From assembly GCA_033220425.1 (NCBI GenBank), contig CM065653.1, positions 744,001 through 808,000 of the forward strand: a stretch of 64,000 bases of DNA, given 5' to 3'. The notes under the pieces are model-generated. The model was given only the letters and a program-made list of their open reading frames with translations. It was not told the origin of the DNA and did no database searches. The translations under genes and the position numbers were made by a program. Shown one piece after another: positions 21,901 to 32,424 of the stretch (within the stretch, counting starts at the first letter, position 1; every line of letters starts with the position of its first letter). Origin of the DNA: Lepraria neglecta (lineage: Eukaryota > Ascomycota > Lecanoromycetes > Lecanorales > Stereocaulaceae).

Positions 21901-22039
21901 GCATCCTGATACGCTGACGAGTATGAACAATCTGGCATCGGTACGTAGCCGGCTAGCCTCACATCATGTCATGCCAAATGCCAAACATTCGAAAAAAGGA
22001 TCACCGTTTCGATTTCTCAAACATATAATCCGTCGATGA
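18913..22039 (+). CDS. NB-ARC/TPR NLR-type receptor with N-terminal HET-s-like amyloid motif
   Basis: Exon 1 (18913-19009) and exon 2 (19062-22039) are joined over a 52-base intron (GTCAGA..CTAG). The same donor is conserved in the truncated copy at 16715-17102. The protein has 1024 residues. Residues about 7-30 hold the amyloid-type motif (HIQISGNARVLLGNSVGQ). An NB-ARC switch follows, with Walker A GLGGAGKS, Walker B RWLVVLDSAD and the VVVTSRS sensor segment. From about residue 515 there are 11 complete 42-residue TPRs plus part of a twelfth. The tail after the last repeat (RSRLASHHVM..) is unlike a TPR, so the 3' end may be truncated or spliced differently. The expected role is ligand-induced oligomerisation through TPR/NB-ARC, seeding amyloid in the HeLo partner upstream. 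Confidence 0.85.
20515..21940 (+). repeat. 126-base tandem repeats encoding TPRs
   Basis: Eleven 126-base units (42 codons each) and part of a twelfth are nearly identical in DNA. Each reads as EHPxTLTSMNNLA..QGKYEEAEEMHRQALAL. The differences are concentrated at a few codons, such as the residues before LDSQ/LNHQ/LGSQ and after LAL. Because the unit is a multiple of three, the opposite strand is also open for over 500 codons, which explains a long antisense frame. Such near-identical arrays in fungal NLRs are recombinogenic and can change unit number. Confidence 0.9.
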
Positions 22040-22113
22040 AGGCTTCGTGAACGGGAGCGGCGCACTTTGTAGGATTTTTATTTATTGTTTAATGACTGCT
22101 AAAGGAGCTGGTG

Positions 22114-22465
22114 ATGGGTAAAATTCTGCATAAGGAATTGCGTCTTAGGGAACAGTTCCAAAGGTCAAGAACTTCGAGTCGGCATCGATTTTACAACATA
22201 GGGTTGTGGCTAAGGAGCCATGCCATTTTTCTCAGGAACAATCGCGTAAGTTCAATTCGGACTGAATCTGGCGGTCCAGGTAAGTGCTGAATGCGTATCC
22301 CTAATCAGGAACTTAACAGTCCTCTAATGTTTTCCAGGTGACCCGATTATGGTTCTGGATCGGGACACCGATAGCAGCGGCAACGGTATTTCGGAGGAGC
22401 AGGATGGGAACCAGGGATCACTCAGCACTCCGTCGACGTCTGTGGCGGGCTCAGATGCCGGGTAG
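22114..22465 (+). CDS. Hypothetical small protein downstream of NLR, two exons (tentative)
   Basis: An ATG at 22114 opens a frame to 22279, followed by an intron at 22280-22337 (GTAAGT..CCAG) and a second exon 22338-22465. The join preserves phase and gives 97 residues: a basic, arginine-rich first half and an acidic, Ser/Gly/Asp-rich second half (DRDTDSSGNG). No family is recognised. It could instead be 3' material of an older, longer NLR gene. Support rests on splice signals only. Confidence 0.25.
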
Positions 22466-23272
22466 GGCCCCAAATTCCCACTCGATGATTGCAACACTAA
22501 CAGGTTACGTCGATGCAGAGATCTTACTCTCCACGAGAAGAGCGCACGTAATACCTCAAATACCCCTCTGCGCGCCGTACCGATCTCATCTTACCAATGT
22601 ATGATACACCGACCTACAAGTCCACCAATATAGATTACAAAAATATCAAATCACATCCCTCAACCAGTAAGACCAAGAGAGAGTAGTAGAATAAGAATAG
22701 CGGAGACAGAGGAGAAGAACGAGAAGGAGAAGAAGAAGGAGAACGAAGAAGCAGCGATGAGGACAATCCGCCTTCGCTGCGTCGCACGAAGAAAAGGTAT
22801 CGGTCTACCACTGGCGAGAAGTCTTCCTCAAAGCGTTGTATCAAGCGTCACCCCTCTTCGTCATTACTTTCTTCCGATAAGGGAACTAAGACGGGAGATG
22901 GATGAGATAGCAGCACCTATACACCTTCTAAATCCCACGATTTTCTCAATGCTTCGGCCCATTCCTTCGCACTCAACCGGCCTTGAGGGAGGCATAAGCA
23001 ATGATGGTACAATAGAGTTTGCAGACGGACGATCAAATTAGCGCCCGGTATCTCGGACGACGATCGAGCACGAGTAGTAGAGTGGGAAAGGAGAAATCAG
23101 TCAAGAAAGGAATGCGAAGTAGGGCCGCGGAAGCAATACCTCGTCCAATGGGAACCGTCCTGGATGGAAGGTGCTCCTCTTACGCCACCAGGATTGCTGC
23201 AAGACCGGAAGAAGGCGTCAAAATGAAATGGACGGTTCTGTTTCTTGGGACGTTTCCCTTTAATAGATAATG
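22466..23272. other. Intergenic with purine-rich tract
   Basis: A strongly purine-rich run of GAGAAG-type sequence lies at about 22675-22750. Beyond it, short frames rich in Arg, Lys and Ser occur but have no convincing start or homology. Confidence 0.4.
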
Positions 23273-23680
23273 TTATTGGGTAATGGGACATGGTACTTTA
23301 TTATAGGTTCTACGGTTTTTGGTGATATCATCCTTACCCAGGTCGAAACCCGCCTCAAATCTCGGGCGCCTGGTCATCCTGATTTCTGCTTCAGCAGCGA
23401 ACATCTCCAACACTGATACCAATCTCATTTCAGCAACCACCTCCTGGGCTTCAGCAACCACCTCCTGGGCTTTGGTGTTCCTACCCTTTATGCTCATGCA
23501 ACGCTGTGGGACCAGTCTCAACCCCGAATCCGCTGGCCGCAGATCCACTAGGAGTTTGAACTCCCGCATAATAATTTTCTCAAATCCCGCTTCCTTCATT
23601 TGTTTGCTGAAGAGTGCTCCGGAGATTTTCAGAGTGAGGCCTGTCTTTGTGTACAAGACATGTTCTTTCTCATTTCGCAA
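23273..23680 (-). pseudogene. Unidentified gene fragment, possibly the end of a methyltransferase
   Basis: A 135-codon minus-strand frame without an ATG start contains QMKEAGFEKIIMREFKLLVD, which loosely resembles the stretch AGF-V-V---FKLP found near the end of LaeA-like fungal methyltransferases. A 21-base direct repeat inside it duplicates AQEVVAE. No SAM-binding motif is present, and no upstream exon could be joined. It is best regarded as a remnant or a last exon of uncertain identity. Confidence 0.3.
23431..23472. repeat. 21-base tandem duplication
   Basis: Two exact adjacent copies of a 21-base unit (CAGCAACCACCTCCTGGGCTT) lie inside the fragment at 23273-23680 and keep its reading frame. 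Confidence 0.85.
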
Positions 23681-23817
23681 AGATCCTCACCCTGCATTAC
23701 CATAGTCAAACTATGTGAGTTGCCAAAAAAATAATTTTTATTAATGGTTCGCTTGAACTAGCACCCTGCCAAGCGAAGCCAAAGTCTCTTGATGACATCA
23801 GTCTCCAAATATTCTCG

Positions 23818-23973
23818 ATGGGATCATCCTGGCCTCCGTATTATATATCCGCTGTCTATCATATACATAGTTTCAGATCGCTTGATAATCTCATAGACTC
23901 CTTTGTCCGACAACATATCTGGAATGGGATCATCTTGGCCCCAGTATTATATACCCGCCGTCAATTATGTATA
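23818..23973. repeat. Two-copy direct repeat, 106-base period
   Basis: The block starting ATGGGATCATCCTGGCC at 23818 recurs as ATGGGATCATCTTGGCC at 23924. About 50 bases are similar in each copy, including GTATTATATA..CGC. It may be a small remnant of a mobile element. Confidence 0.6.
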
Positions 23974-23981
23974 CCAGCATT

Positions 23982-24476
23982 TTACGATTCAAATGCTTCT
24001 ATCAAGCTGGTTTGGTTCGTATTGAGCACAATTATGGATCCCAGCGATGTTATGAGTTCCTCTGCCAGTGGCCGAACGCTCGAAAATTCGATTGAGGAAG
24101 TGTTGACCCAAGAAACAAATAATATAAGTGTCCCCGTTTGCAAGCCAACTATGGTTGTCCTCCATCTATCATTCTTTTCTCTATACCAGAGCAGCAACCC
24201 GACTACAAAAGCAATGATAGACCAGTCAAGAGCGACCAATGAAGCCCAAGCTAAGGCAAGGTCTTTCCGGGTCGCTGTTCCATGGCCTTCAAAGCGGAAG
24301 AGCAGCATGGTGGCAAGCATTATGGATATGACACTGGTCGAAGCTGAGCTGACCAAGAATCCCTCAGCTACCTGTGATTGCCCTGAAGTTGTCGGATGAA
24401 ATTCATCGAAGGTAAGCACGGCGAGGGACAAGCCGCTTACGAGGGCAGATACGACGTTGAATGTCTTGTAGAGCCG
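23982..24476 (-). CDS. Membrane protein of unknown function, 3' exon
   Basis: The minus-strand frame preceded by a good acceptor (CTGCCTACAG, ending at 24477) encodes about four hydrophobic segments: VSALVSGLSLAVLTF, STSVISIMLATMLLF, SLVALDWSIIAFVVGLLLWY and TGTLILFVSW. The charged loop REKNDRWRTT is also present. This pattern is familiar from a widespread fungal membrane-protein family of unknown function. In that family an N-terminal exon with an amphipathic helix precedes this part. That first exon could not be identified upstream, so the gene is partial or broken. The tail after FVSWV looks unusually long. Confidence 0.5.
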   Translation of the reverse strand, partial: RLYKTFNVVSALVSGLSLAVLTFDEFHPTTSGQSQVAEGFLVSSASTSVISIMLATMLLFRFEGHGTATRKDLALAWASLVALDWSIIAFVVGLLLWYREKNDRWRTTIVGLQTGTLILFVSWVNTSSIEFSSVRPLAEELITSLGSIIVLNTNQTSLIEAFES

Positions 24477-26156
24477 CTGTAGGCAGAAGAAGACCACGAA
24501 GGCTCTATGCCCGAGTGGCTGGTATACTACAAAGAGTGCTTATCAAGAGATGATCGTGACAGCTCAACAACAAACCATTGAAACGGGCCATCTAAATCCA
24601 CTGAGTGCTGTTCAAAACGAACTAGCAACAATCAAACGAGACGAGAGTGTGTGTTTACACCCGAAAGAGAAGGGTAGCGATTACGTGACTGCGCGCCAAC
24701 CGCATAGGGTTAGACCCTTAGCAAGCAGAGTTCATGCCCAATCTCCCACTTCTAGATAGAATCATACATAGCAGGGGAGTAGGGGGGTCAATAGAACTCC
24801 TTCGTACGAAGCTCTCCAAGTGCTCAGTTGAAGCTTGAATGATATAAGTGGCTGCTACAGTCCATCCTCCCTTTTCTCCGAAGCCACTAAGCCCAAGAGA
24901 GGCTAGTCTATGCTACATGCCAAGAAGCGGAGACGGAGGGAGAGAAAACCGACGGCGATGACAAAGCATAAGATCCCTTTGCTGCCTTGCACAACGCAAA
25001 GCTGCTGGTCTGTCGCCAGCGAGAAGCCTTGGTCGCAGCTGCGTAATAAATGTCGCCGCTACTTGCCACCTCATCGAGGTGAAGCTATCGGCAACCAATA
25101 TGCGTGTGAAATACGCATTGCTGATACGAGAAGTAAACGACCGTCTGATGTTCTACAGGTACCCCGTCTACGGTCTAGGACTATAACGGCGATATCGAGA
25201 ACGACAGTACTTCTGCTACGAGCTGCAGTACCGACAACATTATCTCATACTCTCTCCGATCGCCCATTGCGTCGCCAACTCCTGAGCCGCCACTGGTTTC
25301 GTGGCGGTCTCCGCTCCGGGAAGCCGCCGTAGGATCAGCGGCAGATCAGGCTGGCTCGCCGTGGATAAGGAGCCCAACACGCCCTACGGACGCCGAGCCT
25401 GTGACAGCCACCGGCGCCACCGACATTTGAGATTTCTCCAAGCGCACAGCAGACACTGCAGGTTTGAACGAGGATAGGGAAGGTGTGCACAGGTTAGAGA
25501 AGGCCTGGCGTGCAGGTCAGGGCGCCAGTCCCTGTCCCTATAGGCGTGTCTAATGGCTCTAGAAAGACCCGATCGTGATCGACGAGACAGGCGTTACCGA
25601 CGATAACATAAACGGCCCTGCCGAAAATCACCGGTTTCTATCACTGGCCCAATCGGCTCCTCGGCCTGTTTTCAGATATCCTTGTGAACTGGACAAGCCC
25701 CTGCGGCGTAAGCCTCAGGAGCTGAATTCAAGGCACCCGTCTTCCGACCATATCAACCTGCTTGTCAATATCCAGCTTAGTCAGAAGCATCGTATCACTG
25801 TGTAATGTCGCTTCCAACTCTACTGGTAAGCACTGCTTTTTGTCCTTTTATCTCGGCGTGGGATTCTCCACAACTAATTGGAGACTATGGTAATACGGCA
25901 CCGAGTGTCAAGGGCTGGCCTAGAGCAAGTCATAAGGGTAGATAAGACCATGATATGGAATCTAAAGGAGGAAAGCTATGTACAGAAGAGCTGAAAGGGT
26001 AACAACAGTAGCTGCCAAGCCGCCTAGCCTAATAGGACTAGCGGTGGAAGACTATGGAAGGTCCAGGCCAGGCCGTAACACCGAGCTGCCTCAATCAATT
26101 TGCTTGTAGAACCTTTCGGAAGACGAAGCGCGAGCTGTTCTAATATCCTGTCCCTC
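24477..26156. other. Gene-poor stretch
   Basis: About 1.7 kb with short frames only (for example 24910-25332, basic and without an identifiable domain). The missing first exon of the membrane protein and the promoter of the next HET gene should lie here. Confidence 0.4.
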
Positions 26157-28343
26157 ATGTCCTGCGAAATCATCACTGTGCGGCCTCCTTACCCTACCGC
26201 AATCACCAGGAGCCATATTCATGAACTCGATGGCCTTGCTAAAAGCGCGCTTTTTCAGCATGCTGAGCCCGTGTCCCAGCAGGAGAGTAATAGAGCTACG
26301 GACATTCTCGCTCGGTTACAGGTCCTCTCGCCATCCCTTGCAAAGGATTTCAAGCCCAGAGAAGATTCTATGCAGAATATCCCGTTTCGATTACTCAATC
26401 ACGGCGTAGATCTCTCCACGCCCGAGGTCTCTTATATAGCACTCAGCTATTGTTGGGCAGAGAACAACGCAGCGGGTGGTGGTGCTGAGAGCAGGGCTCA
26501 GCAGGCAATCAATCTGAAGGACGAGAGTGAAAGGAATAGTTCTGAACATCCTCTTCCGTGTTCACCGCTACTGTTCAAGGCACTCCTGAACGAGCGCAGT
26601 TTCCCTCACGAAGGTATATGGATCGATGCCGTTTGCATAAACCAACAAGATGCAGAGGAAAAGTACAAGGCTATTAATGCAATGAACATGGTGTACCAGT
26701 CTGCAAGGGAAACAACTGTCCTTCTCGACGACATTGAGGTCACAGTGTCAGAGCATAGTTTCTTGAAAGCCTATCTTCCACTATTTGAGAGCTCAGCCGA
26801 ACAGCCTTTATATGATTGTTCTACACCTGAACCTATGGCTTCAAACCCGATTTTTCTGGGCTTTTTGGCCAAAATTTTGTAGGCTCGTTGGTTTTCGCGT
26901 GCTTGGTGCAACCATGAAATGGGGCTGAGTCGTAGTCTTATATTTCTGATGCGTTGTGAATGTACTCCAACACAATCTTCCGTTATCCGGTTGAAGGGTC
27001 TATTTCTGTTCTTCTTAATCAACCGAGGGATGGGTAGTGGGCTCGGACGTCAATTGCCTGAAAATGTGTGGCACGTGTCAAGAGTATTACTACCCTCGGC
27101 CACGTTAGCCAAGCGGGCTAACCAGCATGTCCACAGCCTCATGGAAATCTTTGCAGAAGTTTTTGCGTTGACGGCCGGAGGCGATCGAACCTTGTCAGAA
27201 GACAAGAGACACCTAGATGGCAATTTGGATAAAATTCACATCGCAATAAACACAGCAGGTATTGGCTTATCTTACATTCGGGCCGCTTCCGTTAAAGACG
27301 AGCGAATACTACCAACCAGGGAGGAATGTTGCCGCAAGTTCACAATACTGGCTTTGGCTGCTAGAGATCCAATAACTCTTTGTACTTCTGGCCCGTTAAT
27401 GCATTGGGGCGGACGCATACGCAGTTGGCTCAACTGGCCAATGCCTAGGGATATCTAGCACGGGCTCGAAGTGCCGGAATTACTTCCTGACAGCGCTGTG
27501 AGGGCCATGAAGCTCGATCCCAGTCCTGCTGCGGAGTACATCTCACTGGATCTCATGGTCCTAGATGCATCCACAGATACACGTGAGCCATCGGAGCCAT
27601 TCCTTGCCAGAGCCAAAGACGTCCTCGACGCCTGCAAAGAACAAAGCATGGAGATTAGGTCGCTAACACCTGAGTACCTAAACAGCGGTATTGAGTTCAG
27701 GACATCAAGCTTCAGCGAGCCAATCGATCGTATTGCAGCTGCGACGAGCCTACACACCAGGTGCCTTGCATGCGTTCTCGAATGTGGGCCGGCCTGGGCA
27801 GCATGGGTATCCCAAAGACTTCCCCAGTCTTCCCCCTATGATATCGAAAATATCAGCAATGGCGTCGCAGCTTTCATGCATGGCACCTTCCAGTCCTTCA
27901 TACTACATAGTAGAAATCGCGTTGCAGTGGAGGCGGTGCTGCACATGATCGGCCACATCATACGTAGAGCCGTAGCATGGGAGACAACAGAGCACAGCTG
28001 GATGATGTGGCAGCCACGCTTGATCTCGAGTGTTGGAGGAGGTGGCAAACTCTTAATCTTTGACCGCTTTGAAGCCCACCTCCTAACTGCCGTGCCGACA
28101 TGTCTTGTGCATCAGCAATACTTGCATTTCTTCCGGGGGTGGACTGTCGTTCCTGTATCTCGCGTGCAGTTGGCAGGAAGTAGTAGTACAGGAGAAAGCG
28201 TCGGAGATGGAGTGGGCGCAGCTTACTGTCTGGTGGCGAAGACGCGGGTGTTTGGGCGAATCGAGCTCGAAGATGATCGCTTGAGGTATGGCACTTTGAG
28301 GAGGGGAGTTAAGATTTACGGAATGCCGTACTATGGACCTTGA
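26157..28343 (+). pseudogene. Second HET-domain gene, one frame interrupted by two TAG codons
   Basis: From the ATG at 26157 to the stop at 28341-28343 a single frame of about 729 codons reads as a HET protein. The domain motifs are YIALSYCWAE, HEGIWIDAVCINQQDAEEKY and ARWFSRAWCNHE. A long helical C-terminal half contains SFILHSRNRVAVEAV and IYGMPYYGP. Two TAG codons break it, at 26880-26882 (just before ARWFSRAWC) and at 27456-27458. No frameshift accompanies them, and no intron can remove them because coding similarity runs straight across. Both are one C-to-T step from CAG. The gene is probably a young pseudogene. Stop-codon recoding or A-to-I RNA editing is a less likely alternative. Confidence 0.75.
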
Positions 28344-28803
28344 TTTCTTCAATCCGCCTAGCCTGGTCCTTGCTCGAGACTAGTGAAAAGAAAAGGAGTC
28401 GCTGCTCGGTAGGAGCGGAAAGTGGATCGTATGCTGCTCTATGGAAGCAGAAAGTCGGCAGACTTCAGCTCAAGTAGAGCACAAGTGAAAGGCACTTTTG
28501 CTTGGGGAAGAATAGCTTGTAAAGAGTCCATTGTAGCGCAAGAGAGTAAAGCGAACAACTTGGTGCTCAGGCGGAGCTGAGAACTGAAAAATTTAAGGGC
28601 GTGTGGAGCAGTGATGAGAGTTAGTCAAGACTAAGGTGTGGCAGAACATAAAGCATCTTTTGCTCTGTTAGAGAGGGAAGCAGACAGGTTGCTGCTCAGC
28701 GGGAGCAGAAGGTCCGAGAATTGCAGTTCAAATGAAGCAGGATATACCAGTAATCGTGGTCAAAAGAGCAGGAGGAGAAAGTAACTGGTCTTGTGATATA
28801 ACG
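28344..28803. other. Intergenic between convergent genes, degenerate short repeats
   Basis: Loose repeats of a GCTGCTC..GGAGC.GAA theme recur at about 28401, 28433, 28565 and 28691. No gene is seen. The two flanking genes end towards each other here. Confidence 0.35.
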
Positions 28804-31063
28804 TCAGCCGAAGTCTACCCAGCTACCTTTTGTCCAGTCAACATTGTTGAGCCATTGAAGCCAGTCGGTGTCCTCTTCCATGGGTAGATCAGATGGTGCA
28901 ATCGTATCCATTGCGTCCGCTGACTGAATCTCAGTTGTGGGATTAGGTGCCAAGATCTGATCCATAATATGGCTGATGATTTTGTGCATGTGGCCGCACA
29001 GAGTGTATGTTTCATTTTCCGGACGGGCCCATTCCAGACAGCTGATGAAGATGCTGAGCTTTTGCATGACTTCTGATCGTGGTATGTTCAGTTGGTCTGA
29101 AGATGGCGACTTCGTTGCTTTTAGGAGCTCGACGCAGAGCACTCCCGCGCTGGGGACGCCATACATTGTGAACTGCGCATGAATCGATTAGGCAAAGTCC
29201 CGAGGGGCAATGTTGGTTACTTACGTAGTGATTAAATCGCCATTGAAAGTCCACAAGCCAGTCCCGTTTCGCCCACATTATCAGCACATCATCCAGCATC
29301 TGCATTGCCAAGTCCACAATCCTCTGGCTACTAGCATGTGTGCGAGACACACAAAGCCTCTCCAAGAGAAATTGACAGTGAAGATAGAGCATATGGAGGC
29401 CGACTTTCCGAGGGAAGACATGCGCATTCGTGCCGACAGGCTCATTGGGGTCGTAACGAACACTTTGTGGCAGACGCTCATACATCTCCACACAGCGCCT
29501 TATGAGGTCAGCGCAGCGTTCTTGGGCATCTTTGCGTTCGGGTTCCGGATAAAGGTGTTCAAGCATGAGCTCTGAGCAATCATTTGATATACTCAGCGAC
29601 ATCTCCAGAACCTCTTCTCGAATCAAGTTCATCAACAGCAATGCGCGCGCCCATGTGGACGGGTAGACCTCGCCTGATGTGTTCCACCCGTCCGAGTCGA
29701 GCTTGCTCCTTATGTGACTCAGCTCGGGCTCATCGGCCATTAATTGTTCTTCGCTCAGATCTAGTGGAAGTTGACAGGTACTGTATCGACGGCTTAGCAG
29801 AGGAGGTCGCCCGGTCATGGTAGCCAGCGTCTTATCGGTTATGAAAACGCCGATGAATTGTCTTTTTCGGAGCTCGGAGGCCATGAAGGTGTCTGGGTAG
29901 CCTTCTTTGGGTTCTCTGTGGAGGCCATAAGCGGTGACGCTGGAGACTAGGCTTCCGTGTCTTTTCCATAATAGGTAGCCTAGAAACTTTTATTAGTAGC
30001 ACATATGAAAGAGAATGAGGGATTTCTCACTGGTCTTGCCGGTTTCACAGCACCTCTGCAATGTAGTCGAGAGATGTAATAGATAGACAGCTAAAGTGCT
30101 TACGTTATCGGCATGATCACACAGCAGTAAACATCCTTCAACAAGATCCCTCATACTGCACGCGAACTTCCTCCTATCATTGCGATGTTCATCTTGCGTA
30201 GCGAAGAGAGGGTCCCAATCAGGCAAAGACATGGCCGCTAGCCCAAACATAGCCAACAGAACCCCAAAAAGTTCCCATCGAAAATTGTGTCCTTGACAGG
30301 ACGCGACCCACTCCCGTTGATTCTTAGGTAATTCTGTTTCGAGAAGAGACCACGCATTGCGGCATAATTCCTCCGAGACGACTGAGAGCTTTTCCAGATC
30401 TCGAGGTTCGCTGAGATAGATGCCATACGTTTCCCACCACGACTGATGAGCAATCTTAATAGTCGGTTTATGTGACACCAGATCCTCAAAGACTGCATAC
30501 CGTTCAATAAGTCGTTCGCAGATTTCCTGACCTGGCATCGCTTTAAGTAAATCCATGCCCAATCGAATAGCAGCACCATTCGGCGTATGGCAATGGACGC
30601 TGTGCGGAACGCTAACATGATGCGAATGTTCGCATACCCGAGCATCGTCGTTGCCTTTGGAGTAGCTCCTGCATGGGTCAAGGAGGCCTAGGTCAAGTTT
30701 GCCCTGGTGCTCGAGGAAAATGGCGGAGTAGGCTGTTGGGCCTAGGTAGCCGTTGGGGCATTTTTGGACGTAGGGGGAGCCTGCGGCGAAGATTTCGTAG
30801 CTGTCGGGTTGGTGGAGGTCGACTGTTGGGTTCGATTTAGGGACTTTCTTGATGGTTGATCGTGCAGGAGAAGGGTTGGGTTTTGGGGAGGAGATTTTGA
30901 TGGGCGAAGGCTCATATCGGCATTCAGAGGCTACTCTGCGGCGTTTGCACCGGGTGCAGATTGGTGTGGTGTGATCACATCGTTGCTTTGATTTTCGGCA
31001 GGGCTCGCAGGCCTGTTGCTTGCCGTTGAGGCGCTTCGGGATGGCTCGCTCGGTCGAGAACAT
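28804..31063 (-). CDS. Zn(II)2Cys6 fungal transcription factor
   Basis: Four exons on the minus strand: 31063-30104, 30055-30031, 29979-29225 and 29172-28804, with introns of 48-52 bases. All junctions keep phase and give 702 residues. The start is the ATG at 31063. Residues about 18-46 form the binuclear zinc cluster (ACEPCRKSKQRCDHTTPICT, then RCKRRRVASEC), followed by a Pro/Ser-rich linker. The middle region (QSWWETYGIYLSEP, KRHGSLVSSVTAYGLHREP) and the segment TGRPPLLSRRY correspond to the fungal-specific regulatory domain. It lies 10 kb from the PKS cluster with unrelated genes between, so it need not be the cluster regulator. Its targets are unknown. Confidence 0.85.
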
Positions 31064-32147
31064 CTTTTCGAGAACGAGCCGGACGTGAAAACAGGCCAAT
31101 TGGCAATCAGTGCTCCTGATTTAGCAGTAATGCCTGCTGGAAGAAAAATTTAAGCGTACGATTTTCCCAGTCGACACAGCAGAAAAGTGGAGAAGGGAAA
31201 GATTGTCACGATCTAAAACCCATGACGCCATGATTTAGATAACGAGACACTGAATACAGACACTGGTTCAAGAGTATATTGGTAGAACGGAACAAAATGA
31301 TGGTGAGTTTGATGCTTTGGCCGTGTGAAAAGGTTCGGCGTCGGAATGATAAACGACCGTTTTACCCTGTAAATCGGCGCTCGGAATTCTTCAGTGCCCT
31401 CCGGAGTATACTGGGCGCGTCAGGACGGGGCATTTGAGTGCCTCAAAAGCCTGCTCAACTACGAAATGCAGTCTTAGATCAGAAACACGGCTGTTAGCAT
31501 GACGAACTTCTGAATCCGCATTTATAACCTACTTACATATCAAGTCCTGTGTCTCGAAGCTAATGCTTACTAACACAAGTTGTCACCTCGCTTACAATTC
31601 AGGTGTTCTAGAAGCGTGGCATGTAAGTCCCTGCCCGCTGTCGGAATTCAATGATCGGCATCGGTATGACTCCAAGCCTGGAGCTAGCGGAGCAGTAATC
31701 AGTCCGCAGCTCGCTTGCTAAAGGTAAGCGTTTCCTGGTTCAGTCCTAGTTTCGTATTTCGAGTCACAGTTAGATTGATCTCTAATGCGGCATGCTGTGC
31801 TCAAGCCTTGCACTGCGCCAATTATGAATAAGACGCGTAGACCTGTCACAGTGCAGTCAGTGCAGACTAACAATGGCGGTGAATCTCCCGTTCGCGTCCA
31901 ATGTCCTTGATCGGAGTGTGTTATGGCTTGTCGGAGTAGTCGCAGTATGTTGCTGCCTTGAGTCATAGTGCTATGTTGAGGGTTCTTGTCTATATAAGAT
32001 GCCTCAAATGCTCCTCAATTGAATTTTTTCACAGACATTCGAGAGCAAACATCCATTGACAACTTTACGAACCAACACACACTATCTTCAACCCAAATCA
32101 AACTAGCCACTACATTCTCAACCTCATACCAGTCACAACCATCCACA
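31064..32147. other. Divergent promoter region, transcription factor to small protein
   Basis: Roughly 1.1 kb lies between divergent starts at 31063 and 32148. Only short frames are present, and no specific binding site is asserted. The last 130 bases before 32148 are C/A-rich, as is common in fungal 5' leaders. Confidence 0.5.
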
Positions 32148-32424
32148 ATGCCTAACGGATTCCCTGCCTTCCGCCACGACCCCTCGACGGCTCCGAAGTA
32201 CATCATCAGGACGAGCAACTCCTCGTCAAACTCCCAGCCTCGCTATACAGACTCTGCGAGCCAACCCGCGGAGGGACAAAAGCTTTCGAAATATCAGTAC
32301 CCAACTGAGCGAGGTAAGGTCCCATCTTAGGCAAGAGCGGAAGACAGAAGGCTAAAGATAAACAGAACCCAAACCCAAGAAGAAGTCGAATCCAAAGGTC
32401 GAAGGACCATTTGAGAAGCTATGA
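32148..32424 (+). CDS. Small hydrophilic protein, two exons
   Basis: Exon 1 is 32148-32313, the intron 32314-32365 (GTAAGG..ACAG), and exon 2 32366-32424. The product is 74 residues, starting MPNGFPAFRHDPSTAPKY, with a Ser-rich middle and a lysine-rich end (PKPKKKSNPK). It has a long C/A-rich leader and a good start context, and the spliced frame ends soon after the acceptor. No domain is recognised. The composition is highly hydrophilic and probably disordered. It is easy to miss in automatic annotation because it is short and needs splicing. Confidence 0.5.

Noticed and set aside
20412-21962. 516-codon minus-strand open frame
   Set aside because: It is antisense to the TPR array. The 126-base unit is a multiple of three and its reverse complement happens to lack stops, so the frame repeats with it. 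The Cys/Pro/Ser-rich translation has no start or family features.
24910-25332. 140-codon basic frame
   Set aside because: Composition is Arg/Ser/Leu-rich as in random GC-rich sequence. No domain is seen.
28804-31063. Zn2Cys6 factor as the PKS cluster regulator
   Set aside because: It is separated from the cluster by an orphan gene and a repeat-rich block, so cluster membership cannot be supported from position alone.
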